A DNA stretch of 64,000 bases from Maniola hyperantus (taxonomy: Eukaryota; Arthropoda; Insecta; Lepidoptera; Nymphalidae), in contig NC_048546.1 in the NCBI RefSeq assembly GCF_902806685.2, forward strand, positions 8,016,534-8,080,533, written 5' to 3'. Below the pieces are notes generated by a model, which was not told where the DNA came from, made no database searches, and was given only the letters and a program-made list of their open reading frames with translations. This document shows, piece by piece, positions 1 through 10,100 of this stretch. A program made the translations under genes and the position numbers. Every line of letters begins with the position of its first letter. Position 1 is the stretch's first letter.

Positions 1-428
1 CATGTTCTTGTGCTGCGGAGACGCGGCCCGCGGCGACGGCTGCTGCGGTGGCACCAGCGCGCCCTGCGTCACTCCTGGTCCCTGCTGCGCGCCCGCGCCC
101 GTAGACGTGGGGCTCTGGGCCTGCAGCCCTTGGGCCACTTGCAGACTCTGCGCCGCTTGCAGGCTCTGCTGCGCCGCTTGCAAGCTTTGCGCCTGCAGGT
201 TCTGCAGCGACTGGTGGGCCAGGTTCAGCTGGTGCTGCTGCACGATGCTCTGTTGCACTATGCTCTGCTGCACCTTGATGTGCTGATGCACGGCCAGCTG
301 GTGGATGGGGTGCAGGGGCGACGGGGCGGGGTACGGAGGGGAGAGCCGCTGCCGCTTCACTTGCGCACTCTGAAGCGCCTCGTGCAGCCTTTTCACCGGA
401 AGGGGGCTCTGGCCGAGGTTATCCACGG
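1..428 (-). CDS. Gln-rich exon of an unidentified gene (partial)
   Basis: Read on the minus strand, one frame is open from 558 to the left edge and continues outside the window. From about 430 downward it has strongly protein-like composition. It begins with a basic stretch containing KRLHEALQSAQVKRQR, then a Pro-rich SPPYPAP segment. A long Gln/Leu/Ala/His tract follows, with repeats such as SLQAAQ, QQSIV and QAQSLQ, and then a Pro/Gln tail ending PQHKN. Such tracts are common in transcription factors and co-regulators, but no DNA-binding domain is visible, so no function is assigned. The upstream boundary is uncertain: acceptor-like AGs lie at 429-430 and 473-474, and translation above them is Arg-rich, like non-coding GC-rich DNA. 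The frame has no ATG until 3-1. It could be an internal exon or, less likely, an ATG-free leader. Confidence 0.6.
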
Positions 429-620
429 CTGTGTCGGGGCGTGCCGGCCGAGTCGCGCGACTCCGGCGAGCACTGACACTGGCGGCGACAGAGACGGGAC
501 CGCGCGCGACGCGACGTGTTCTCGTTATCGATATCGACTCGTCGACAACGGCGCGGCACTACGCTCGTTGTTACACGAATTTCAATTGACTTATCGACTA
601 CGATCGTTAAACTATAAGAA
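429..620 (-). other. GC-rich flank of the Gln-rich exon
   Basis: This stretch is CpG-rich and drops abruptly to AT-rich DNA beyond about 600. The minus-strand frame stays open to a TAG at 559-561, but the implied peptide is low-complexity and Arg-rich. It contains an arthropod-type TCAGT initiator on the minus strand near 472-476. It could be intron end, 5' UTR or a core promoter. The sequence alone does not decide. Confidence 0.3.
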
Positions 621-634
621 TGCTACGCGCTAAA

Positions 635-1204
635 TTAGTTTTTTTGTTGATTTTTGCGCTCGAGCACTTTGTTCTCATTCGGGCTAGTTGATGCTCTGCA
701 TGTAAACCGATCCTGAAAAAGAAAAACACATATGAGTTTTCGAAATCCAATTGAAAAAAATACTGAGTCAGATAAAAGACAGCCCGATGCGAGTAAATAG
801 ACCTGTATGACGTTTCCCAATGATAATTCAAAATAACTACTTCCCATTCTATCGGGGTCCAATTAGTAGGAGAAGCCCCTTACCACCCTCTATCGATAAA
901 TCGGAAAGCTCTCACTGATGTATTTCACCCGCGCTTTGAAAAGCTATGAGCTATCATAACTATCATATCTCGATGTACGACTAGACAGAGGGTTTTTAGA
1001 ACTAGACTTCATTCACCTAACACGGGATAAAATTTTAAATTCACGCGTTCAGTATGCGAACAAAACCTTAATATCTATAATATAGTACTAATTTAGTTAA
1101 GAGAAAATGTAAATGCACACTCAAGACACAGTAAGGAAAACTACTACTTACATTTACTCTAGATCCTAGATAGATTCTAGGATATGTTCCTAAATATAAC
1201 CTAT
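635..1204. other. AT-rich stretch, no feature recognised
   Basis: There is no plausible gene here. Short open frames on the minus strand have no protein-like composition. I see no inverted repeat or known mobile element before the GC-rich hairpin element that begins at 1205. Confidence 0.5.
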
Positions 1205-1367
1205 AGTCCGCGACAGGTTGAGACGGCAATCGGAGTATGAGGCGGGGGGGACGCCCCGCACAACCGCACGTCACCAGCGCTCGCAAGCACCGGGTTAGCG
1301 CGGAGGCTGTGCGGGTGTGCGGGGCGGGGCGTTCCCTCCCCGATTTCCATTTCAACCTGTCGCGTTC
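1205..1367. mobile_element. GC-rich hairpin MITE, copy 1
   Basis: The copy is about 163 bp with imperfect terminal inverted repeats, beginning AGTCCGCGACAGGTTGAGA and ending with the complement (CAACCTGTCGCG). The interior is itself a GC-rich inverted repeat (CGCACGTCACC, CGGGTTAGCGCG, GTGCGGGGCG). Flanking DNA is TA-rich (TATA on the left, TTATA on the right). At least five relatives occur in this window. It encodes nothing and is most likely a non-autonomous DNA element. The superfamily is undetermined. Confidence 0.7.
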
Positions 1368-1914
1368 TTATAAATATTTTAACGTAAAGCCCTGAAAATT
1401 ACTGGCAACAAGTGCTTGTTGATCTTGATCTTGGCACTTCTCGGATCTTCTTCGGATTAAATTTCTAATCGCAAAGATTCCAATTATAGCTGCAGTAGCC
1501 GATCTAAATACAGCAATGGAACTTTATCGAGATAATTATATAAGTATTATATCTCATAACAAAAAGACCAATCGTATATTGAAATTCATGAGTGCCACCG
1601 TATTGCTCAATGAAAACAAATTCTATAATAATAGGGTTAAGGTCTCTCTTCGTGCTGGAGCGGTTATTTTCAAATGTCAAACAACCGATTTTACACACGT
1701 GGGTGTTTGCGACCATTTAGATGGTTAGTCATCGCAATAAACACCTAGAATCGTCTAAATTAAAGTAGGTTGATGACATCACGGGGCATTATTTACGTTT
1801 AATGAGTAATTATTTTATTGGCCGAATTCTTTAACGCTAACAAAACAAAATTATTCTATCATTTTATCACGTCTATAGTAAGAGCTGATTATGGTAATTT
1901 TATCTCATACCTAT
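1368..1914. other. Inter-element stretch, nothing recognised
   Basis: The stretch lies between hairpin copies 1 and 2. It contains overlapping 70-codon frames on both strands (1504-1728) that look like chance frames. No splice-site or domain evidence is visible. Confidence 0.45.
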
Positions 1915-2077
1915 AGTACGCGACAGATCGAGATAGCAATCGGGCAGGGAACGCCCTGCACGTCCGCACAGTCCCCGCACTAACCCGGTGGGGGCGAACG
2001 CGGGTGACGTGCGGCTGTGCGGGCGTCCTTCCCCCTGCTGCTCATACCCTGATTGCCATCTCAACATGTCGCGTACT
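1915..2077. mobile_element. GC-rich hairpin MITE, copy 2
   Basis: This is the same family as the copy at 1205, in the opposite internal orientation. It starts AGTACGCGACAGATCGAGA, has the GGGTGACGTGCGG core, and ends CTCAACATGTCGCGTACT. It is a full-length copy with a few TIR mismatches and TATA flanking on the left. Confidence 0.7.
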
Positions 2078-2350
2078 TATTTTGTAGAGTTAATTGTGTG
2101 TGGGTGTGTGTAATAAAAATAAATAAAAATAAAATAAAGATAGTGTCCTAGACCAAGTTGTCAAGGAACACTAGTTGTCCTGTTTCATGTAGAAATAAAT
2201 AAATTTTGATTTTATTTTTATAAACTCTATTTCTTGAAATATTATCGACAGTTACATTTTTGTTCCGTTTGCCATGGAACCCTGGGGCCATGGAGTGTTA
2301 GTGCAAAAAAAAATATTACGAAACATTTCATCGCGATTAATAGCCTCACC

Positions 2351-2445
2351 GTGACAGAAGGGCTGGCTCATTATTTGCGCAACGGATCAGCCTGGCTTGT
2401 CCAACGTGAAAATGCAGCCAGTATTATGGTACCATTTCACGCATG
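2351..2445 (+). repeat. Dispersed retroelement-like fragment
   Basis: The interval shares a block with 46470-46580 (inverted there): GTGACAGAA, TTTGCGCAA, AGCCTGGCT, GTGAAAATGCAGCCAGTAT and a CACGC end. In translation both copies give a peptide like QRENAASIM. That suggests the degenerate 3' coding end of a non-LTR retrotransposon, although the clade cannot be named from this. The surrounding 77-codon frame at 2234-2467 is explained by this repeat. Confidence 0.45.
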
Positions 2446-3759
2446 CATGATTTTGTACAGTGATTAATAAGACTGGCTTTAAGAAAAAAAACCTCTATTA
2501 TTTTATTTAGTAACGTAACACGAATTCAACCTGTAAGTGTTCCAGTACCAATCACGTGTCAGCACATTAGTTACAATGCCACCTTTTTGCTTTTATAACG
2601 TGACTAAGTTGCGAGCAAAAAATGCTGAGAATTCTCTAAAGAATGCTTGCCATACCTACGAGTACTTACCTACTACACCTCATGTTATCTTACATCGAGA
2701 TTTTAATAATCTCTTGCATTGTTTACAAGAGGCACAAATTAAATAATGATGGAAACATGTTTTTATTATATTATTTAAGAAGAGATTAACAAACTTGTAA
2801 CTTCTCTAAGTGGCTATTGTCAATGACACTCACTATGGTACTTACTGGAAAAATTTAGTTCAAAAGAAAAAAGTTGTAACTATAATAATTTTAAACTAGC
2901 ACTAATTAATTCTTCAACAACTATTAATTCCCAGATCAGCAATAGATATTCCTATTCAACAGTGTTGATTCAGAAAGTATGGTGGGTTAGATAAGCAAAT
3001 AATCCGACTCAGATCTCGCAATCGTGATCTAAAACTATCTACGGTTAGTTATAAAATTTAATGTAGCGTTTAATCCCATGTAATGAGGCGTATGTAGAAA
3101 CATTAAAATCGTTAGTATAATATAAAAAGAATTAACAGATTTTCTGTGACTATCCTCACATTTGAGGACAATTACTGTACAATTGTAACAAAAATTATTC
3201 ATCCTACTTCAATGAAACTGGTTAAATAGGAAATAGGAATGCGATGTTGGCTTGACCAAGTTTTACGAAGAAGTTTTACAGTTGCAAAGACCATTGAATT
3301 GTAAGAATTGCATCTTGAAACTTGCGTTGAGTGTGTTATGGAGGATTTGTGTGGTGTTGCGTAGGCTGTAGTAGGTATTTATGTGCGTTTTACTTGTTGG
3401 TGGCTTGCTTTCCCTACATGTTCAGCTGTGGGAGGGAGGGCGGTGCATATCGCATGCTGCATATTACGATTTATCTGTTTTAGCGGATTATGGCAAATTA
3501 AGTTTGTTTCTTGTATATCATGAACTTCTGCAAAGTACCTAAAAGTACCAAGCTTGTTTATTTTCTTAAAAGCTCCATCGAACCAATTCTAATACAGTGA
3601 ATATATTTTGATAAAATTTAAGTAAGTATTGAATTGAAAACCAAATCGATTATCTGTCGACGAGTGATATCTGCCACCCATTTTCATTACACTGAAAAAT
3701 CTAGATTGAAACGATCGAAAACGTTATCCATTTTATAACGTCTGTTATAATCGTTACCA
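2446..3759. other. AT-rich intergenic or intronic DNA
   Basis: No coding frame, RNA gene or clear transposon end is seen. A few short open frames (for example 2537-2746) have no supporting signal. Confidence 0.45.
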
Positions 3760-3919
3760 CCCGCTCCCACTTGTCGTTTGATTTAAATCCAGTTCCAGTG
3801 GCAGAATATTGTATATGAACTATGAAGCTATTCACATTTGCTTGAAACCGATTTTGTGTCAAAATGTACTGCCACTGGCACATCAAGCGACAAACGACAA
3901 ACGAAAAGTGGGAACGGGG
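3760..3919. mobile_element. Short foldback MITE
   Basis: This is an imperfect inverted repeat of about 160 bp. The left end CCCGCTCCCACTTGTCGTTT matches the complement of the right end (AAACGAAAAGTGGGAACGGG). Inner arms also pair (CCAGTGGCAG with CTGCCACTGG). It has no coding capacity. A miniature inverted-repeat element is likely; its target duplication is unclear. Confidence 0.55.
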
Positions 3920-5373
3920 GGTTAGGGACCTAGCTACCATCATAAAAATCGTGCTTATTCGTGCTTAACATGAAAACCATTTTATTAAGTACCATTCATC
4001 TAACATGTATCTATTAAATTTGTATCCGATTCGTGTCTAATTTGGCATTAAACACAACAATAATTACGGTTTAATCGTCCGTTTATGCAATTAACATAAT
4101 AATCGTAATAGAGAAATGCATTGTTATATGGATTTAGGGGCACGATACCCATACAACGCCATTATGGCATTTTGACCTCAACTATAAATTACTAGATTTC
4201 ACCCGTGACTCATCCATTGGTAGAGTAAACTTTAATACTTATTAACATTGTTTTTCAGTGTTACAAAATTTTTAAAATACTTAGTTTAGCTACGTGTATT
4301 GAGGTTTGTTTTGAAATGATTAATACCAGGTTTTTCCAAAATCCTGCAATTTAAGAGTTGATAACATCGGTGTGGATGCAAATCTGATCTCATGTTTTTA
4401 ATTTAAAAAGTAGACGTAAGTAGATCCACCATAACTACAATGATTGCTGCAGTTTATAAGGTATCTCAACCATCTGGCACTACATAACAATAAGTTCTGA
4501 TAAGTTACCACAGCGTGAACAATCCAACTTTGATGGCACAAAAAATCTACTCCAATCAAACTCGATAACGCGGCGGGTGGCAAACATAAATACGAGCGTC
4601 CAACGATTTCTAACACTTCCTCATAAAATCAGCCAAGAGAAACCTAAAGTAAGTGAACTATCACACAAAAGAATCAGGTTCTCTTGCTAAACAAACTTGA
4701 TACAATCGCGTAAAAAATACAACGGATAATATTTTCCTAACCGCTGAATACTTTAATCCAGAACTGTATTTATGCTGCAGCGAAGTCGGTAAATAAGTTC
4801 GGAGCAACTTTTCCAGTTCCCATCTATTAGAAGTCCCAGGAGATCCTTAACTTCGTCGACGTTTTGATATGTTATAGAGCTGTAAACAGACCGCTTCGTA
4901 TTTTCTACTAAGAAAAACGATCTTTAACGAAAATAAACATACTACCTACTAAGTATCGATCAAACACATAATTGAAAAATTTCATCATAATTGTCTGTTT
5001 TAAAAAGTATGTGAAGGAACAAGGAATAAAATAAGATATTGCTCAAAAATATGGCTACTTCTGTTAAAACACAATCTCTAAACTAATTTGACACCTCAAA
5101 ATCCAGAGCGATACTTTGGCCTAAGGAGCATTATAAAAAGGATTGCAACAGATACATGTAAACCTGTCAATTTATTTTAGAAATTATGTACAACAGAATC
5201 CACGTGAATTGCCATTTTTTGTTCGCTATCTAAATGAAGGATGTCCTACGTCGCACATTGTTTTCCCTTTTTAAAGTTTTTCTGGTTATAGAGATAATAC
5301 AAAAAATCATCTGACTCATCATTTCGTAGTCAAGTTGGGTCACAACTAGCGTGTTACCGTTTTTCTAGCATTA
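3920..5373. other. AT-rich stretch, no feature recognised
   Basis: Only short chance frames occur here (for example 4398-4616, minus). I see no repeat family in common with the rest of the window and no candidate exon. Confidence 0.45.
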
Positions 5374-5797
5374 TTTTTAGGATTCCGTACCTGAAAAGGA
5401 AAAACGGAACCCCTATAGAATCACTTTGTTGTCTGTCTGTCTGTCAAGAAACCTACAGGGTACTTCCCGTTGACCTAGAATCATGAAATTTGGCAGGTAG
5501 GTAGATCTTATAGCTGACATTTGGGGAAAATCTGGAAACCGTGAATTTAGGGTTAGATCACACAAAAACAATTAAATTGTGGTCATGAACTAATAATTAG
5601 TATTTTCAACTTTCGAAGTGAGTGACTATATCAAGTGGGGTATCATATGAAAGTTCTTCACCTGTACATTCTAAAACAGATTTTTATTTGTTTTTATGCA
5701 TGATAGTTTTTGAATTATCGTGCAAAATGTCGAAAAAATACGACTGTAGTACGGAACCCTCATTGCGCGAGCCTGACTCGCACTTGGCCGGTTTTTT
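5374..5797 (+). mobile_element. Lepidopteran dispersed repeat (GGCCAAGTGCGAGTC family), copy 1
   Basis: This is a near full-length copy of about 424 bp. It begins with T-rich DNA and GATTCCGTACC, carries a (TGTC)n run and the GACCTAGAATCATGAAATTT block, and ends GACTCGCACTTGGCCGG plus a T run. The sister copies are at 21655, 33846 and 37960. It is a very common repeat of Lepidoptera with a SINE-like, non-coding structure. The open frames at 5622-5939 and 5684-5884 lie in it and are not genes. Confidence 0.7.
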
Positions 5798-6032
5798 ATT
5801 CTTGAACATCTCTACAAATGGTATTTTATCCGAAGAGAACACCACGGAAGTATTAATTAGAACAAATAACATTTTCCATTGCACGAGTAGTATTGCTCAT
5901 ATAGAACTAGAAGCCACACAGATGCAGGTTTACAAATAAGACAATTAACGTGTCGCCAACCCGCTTCTAAATTAATTGGATTATTTAAAACCAATGATCA
6001 ATCACCATTTACACCTATTAACTTGAACCAAA

Positions 6033-6253
6033 TCTTAAATATATAAAAGGAAAAGGTGACTGACTAACTGACTGATCTATCAACGCACAGCTCAAACAAC
6101 TGGACGGATTGGGCTGAAATTTGGCACGCAAATAGCTATTATGACGTAGGCATCCGCTAAGAAAGGATTTTTGAAAATTCAACCCCTAAGGGGATGAAAT
6201 AGAGGTTTGAAATTTATGTAGTCCACGTGGACGAAGTCGCGAGCATATGCTAG
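6033..6253 (+). mobile_element. Helitron-like non-autonomous element, copy A
   Basis: It starts TC after an A and ends with a hairpin (GTCCACGTGGACGAAGTCGC) followed by CTAG. The interior carries GACTGACTGATCTATCAACG and a CCCCTAAGGGG block. These ends match the Helitron pattern (5' TC, 3' hairpin plus CTRR, insertion between A and T) and the lepidopteran Lep1-type elements as I recall them. The element is 221 bp and has no coding capacity. Confidence 0.75.
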
Positions 6254-6462
6254 TCTATATATATAAAAGGGAGACTGACTGACTGATCTATCAACGCACA
6301 GCTCAAAACACTGGACGGATCGAGCTGAAATTTGGCATGCAGATAGCTATTATGACAGGCATCCGCTAAGAAAGGGTTTTTTGAAGATTCAACCCCCAAA
6401 GGGATAAAACAGGAGTTTGAAATTTGTGAAGTCCACGCGGACGAAGTCGCGAGCTAAGCTAG
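6254..6462 (+). mobile_element. Helitron-like non-autonomous element, copy B
   Basis: This is the same family as copy A. It begins TC immediately after copy A's CTAG, with no spacer, and ends CTAG followed by T. The element is 209 bp. The two copies are diverged from each other at many sites, including GATCGAGCTG against GATTGGGCTG, so this is not a very recent duplication. Confidence 0.75.
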
Positions 6463-6626
6463 TATTAATTTAAAGTAGCATGTAACTCAGGCACTGCTAG
6501 TAGGTACTAAAGTGGTAAGTGACGAAGGACACTTTGTCTCCTTGATCGACTTGTAGTTCTGTGGATTGTAGATCTTGTGGATCTGTAATCTAATACAATA
6601 TTTAAATACGATGAGTTTTAATTCCA

Positions 6627-6824
6627 GTACCCGTAGTACAAGATTTTACGTCTCACCAAACCAAACCAAATTCGAGAGTCGAAATACTTCTGCGTTACAG
6701 TAAACTGGATCTTAAATGCTTGTTTTAAAGCTCAAGTTTGTCTACACTTCTACAGCCAGCGCTCCAAGCGGAAAACTTGCGAAATTAAAATCAGTGGCAT
6801 TGAATATTTGACTTCAATTCTATT
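6627..6824 (+). mobile_element. Left half of a TIR element interrupted by the foldback
   Basis: The left arm begins GTACCCGTAGTACAAGATTT and pairs, with few mismatches, with the complement of about 20712-20795. Removing the foldback between the ATTCTATT repeats leaves a roughly 300-bp element with TIRs of about 85 bp. TA lies at both outer ends (6628-6629 and 20793-20794), as in Tc1/mariner-type MITEs. No coding capacity is seen. Confidence 0.6.
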
Positions 6825-7146
6825 GTGTCCGTGAACTTAGCAGAGCATGTGCTAGCAGATCAAAAATAAAAAGGAGTTCTATTCGCATGCAGAAGAGTTC
6901 TAGAGTTCCTGATACTTTTTAAAGATAGTTCTGGCGTTTTAACCAAAAAAATCGCAGTTAAAATAATGCTCTGCTAACTTCCGGTAGCAGATCATTTTCG
7001 AGCAAAGCAAAAAAAAAAGACAGTTCTGTACGCATGCAGGTCAGTTCTATAGTTCCTCATACTTAATAATGATAGTTCTGGCCATTTAAGCTTAAAAAAA
7101 ATCGATTGAAAAAATGAAAAAAAATTCAAACTTTATAATCACAAGT
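6825..7146 (+). repeat. Left terminal domain of the foldback
   Basis: This arm of about 320 bp matches the complement of about 20359-20680 essentially base for base by eye, including a run of ten A/T. It contains two diverged direct sub-repeats about 147 bp apart, one from about 6871 and one from about 7020. Both follow the pattern AGTTCT...CGCATGCAG...AGTTC...GATAGTTCTGG. It also contains AGCAGAGCAT and TAGCAGATCA boxes that recur in modified form in the satellite monomer. Such subterminal repeats are typical transposase-binding regions; that role is inferred. Confidence 0.75.
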
Positions 7147-10100
7147 CATTAAAAAAATTCCAGCAGCTAGAACTCTGATCTGAGAGGCTGGAACTCCTCG
7201 ATTTATTCTAGCTTATTAAACAAGCTATCGAATAAACCTACAAACTAAACCAGAACTCTCATAAAAATGCCAGCAGAGCATACAAGAAGAGTCAATTACT
7301 TTAAATTTTTGAACTTAGTATCAAAAGTTATTAAAAAAACTCCAGCAGCTAGAACTCTGATCTGAAAAGCGGGAACTCCTTGATTTATTCTAGCTTATTA
7401 AACAAGCTATCGAAAAAACCTATAATCTAGCCTATAACTCTCAAAAAGATGCCAGCAGAGCATACAAGAAGAGTCAACTACTTTTAATTTTCGAACTTAA
7501 TATCTAAAGTTATTTTAAAGAATCCAGCAGCTAGAACTCTGATCTGAGAGGCGGGAACTCCTCGATTTATTCTAGCTTATTAAACAAGCTATCGAATAAA
7601 CCTACAAACTTAACCAGAACTTTCATAAAAATGCCAGCAGAGCATACCAGAAGAGTCAATTACTTTAAATTTTCGTACTTAGTATCAAAAGTTATTAAAA
7701 AAACTGCAGTAGCTAGAACTCTGATCTGAGAGGCGGGAACTCCTCGATTTATTCTAGCTTATTAAACAAGCTATCGAATAAACCTACAAACTTAACCAGA
7801 ACTCTCATAAAAATGCCAGCAGAGCATACCAGAAGAGTCAATTACTTTAAATTTTCGAACTTAGTATCAAAAGTTATTTAAAAGAATCCAGCAGCTAGAA
7901 CTCTGATCTGAAAGGCAGGAACTCCTCGATTTATTCTAGCTTATTAAACAAGCTATCAAATAAACCTACAAACTGAACCAGAACTCTCATAAAAATGCCA
8001 GCAGAGCATACAAGAAGAGTCAACTACTTTAAATTTTCGAACTTAATATCAAAAGTTATTTAAAAGAATCCAGCAGCTAGAACTCTGATCTGAGAGGCGG
8101 GAACTCCTCGATTTATTCTAGCTTATTAAACAAGCTATCGAATAAACCTACAAACTAAACCAGAACTCTCATAAAAATGCCAGCAGAGCATACCAGAAGA
8201 GTCAATTACTTTAAATTTTCGAACTTAGTATCAAAAGTTATTTAAAAAACTCCAGTAGCTAGAACTCTGATCTGAAAGGCGGGAACTCCTCGATTTATTC
8301 TAGCTTATTAAACAAGCTATCGAATTAACCTACAAACTTAACCAGAACTCTCATAAAAATGCCAGCAGAGCATACCAGAAGAGTCAATTACTTTAAATTT
8401 TCGAACTTAGTATCAAAAGTTATTTAAAAGAATCCAGCAGCTAGAACTCTGATCTGAAAGGCAGGAACTCCTCGATTTATTCTAGCTTATTAAACAAGCT
8501 ATCAAATAAACCTACAAACTGAACCAGAACTCTCATAAAAATGCCAGCAGAGCATACAAGAAGAGTCAACTACTTTAAATTTTCGAACTTAATATCAAAA
8601 GTTATTTAAAAGAATCCAGCAGCTAGAACTCTGATCTGAGAGGCGGGAACTCCTCGATTTATTCTAGCTTATTAAACAAGCTATCGAAAAAAACCTATAA
8701 TCTAGCCTGGAACTCTCAAAAAGATGCCAGCAGAGCATAGAAGAAGAGTCAACTACATTAAATTTTCGAACTTAGTATCAAAAGTTATTAAAAAGAACCC
8801 AGCAGCTAGAACTCTGATCTGAGAGGCGGGAACTCCTCGATTTATTCTAGCTTATTAAACAAGCTATCAAATAAACCTACAAACTGAACCAGAACTCTCA
8901 TAAAAATGCCAGCAGAGCATACAAGAAGAGTCAACTACTTTAAATTTTCGAACTTAGTATCAAAACTTATTTAAAAGAATCGAGCAGCTAGAACTCTGAT
9001 CTGAGAGGCGGGAACTCCTCGATTTATTCTAGCTTATTAAACAAGCTATCGAATAAACCTACAAACTAAACCAGAACTCTCATAAAAATGCCCGCAGAGC
9101 ATACAAGAAGAGTCAACTACTTTAAATTTTCGAACTTAGTATCAAAAGTTATTTAAAAGAATCCAGCAGCTAGAACTCTGATCTGAAAGGCAGGAACTCC
9201 TCGATTTATTCTAGCTTATTAAACAAGCTATCAAATAAACCTACAAACTGAACCAAAACTCTCATAAAAATGCCAGCAGAGCATACAAGAAGAGTCAACT
9301 ACATTAAATTTTCGAACTTAATATCAAAAGTTATTTAAAATAATCCAGCAGCTAGAACTCTGATCTGAGAGGTGGGAACTCCTCGATTTATTCTAGCTAT
9401 TTAAACAAGCTATCGAATAAACCTACAAACTTAACCAGAACTTTCATAAAAATGCCAGCAGAGCATACCAGAAGAGTTAATTACTTTAAATTTTCGTACT
9501 TAGTATCAAAAGTTATTAAAAAAACTGCAGTAGCTAGAACTCTGATCTGAGAGGCGGGAACTCCTCGATTTATTCTAGCTTATTAAACAAGCTATCGAAT
9601 AAACCTACAAACTTAACCAGAACTCTCATAAAAATGCCAGCAGAGCATACCAGAAGAGTCAATTACTTTAAATTTTCGAACTTAGTATCAAAAGTTATTT
9701 AAAAGAATCCAGCAGCTAGAACTCTGATCTGAAAGGCAGGAACTCCTCGATTTATTCTAGCTTATTAAACAAGCTATCAAATAAACCTACAAACTGAACC
9801 AGAACTCTCATAAAAATGCCACCAGAGCATACAAGAAGAGTCAACTACTTTAAATTTTCGAACTTAATATCAAAAGTTATTTAAAAGAATCCAGCAGCTA
9901 GAACTCTGATCTGAGAGGCGGGAACTCCTCGATTTATTCTAGCTTATTAAACAAGCTATCGAATAAACCTACAAACTAAACCAGAACTCTCATAAAAATG
10001 CCAGCAGAGCATACCAGAAGAGTCAATTACTTTAAATTTTCGAACTTAGTATCAAAAGTTATTTAAAAGAATCCAGCAGCTAGAACTCTGATCTGAAAGG

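Noticed and set aside
10..633. 207-codon plus-strand frame at the left edge
   Set aside because: It is the shadow of the minus-strand Gln-rich frame. Its own composition is Leu/Arg-rich, as expected for the complement of CAG-type codons.
5622..5939. 105-codon plus-strand frame
   Set aside because: It lies mostly in a dispersed lepidopteran repeat; the same sequence in sister copies is broken.
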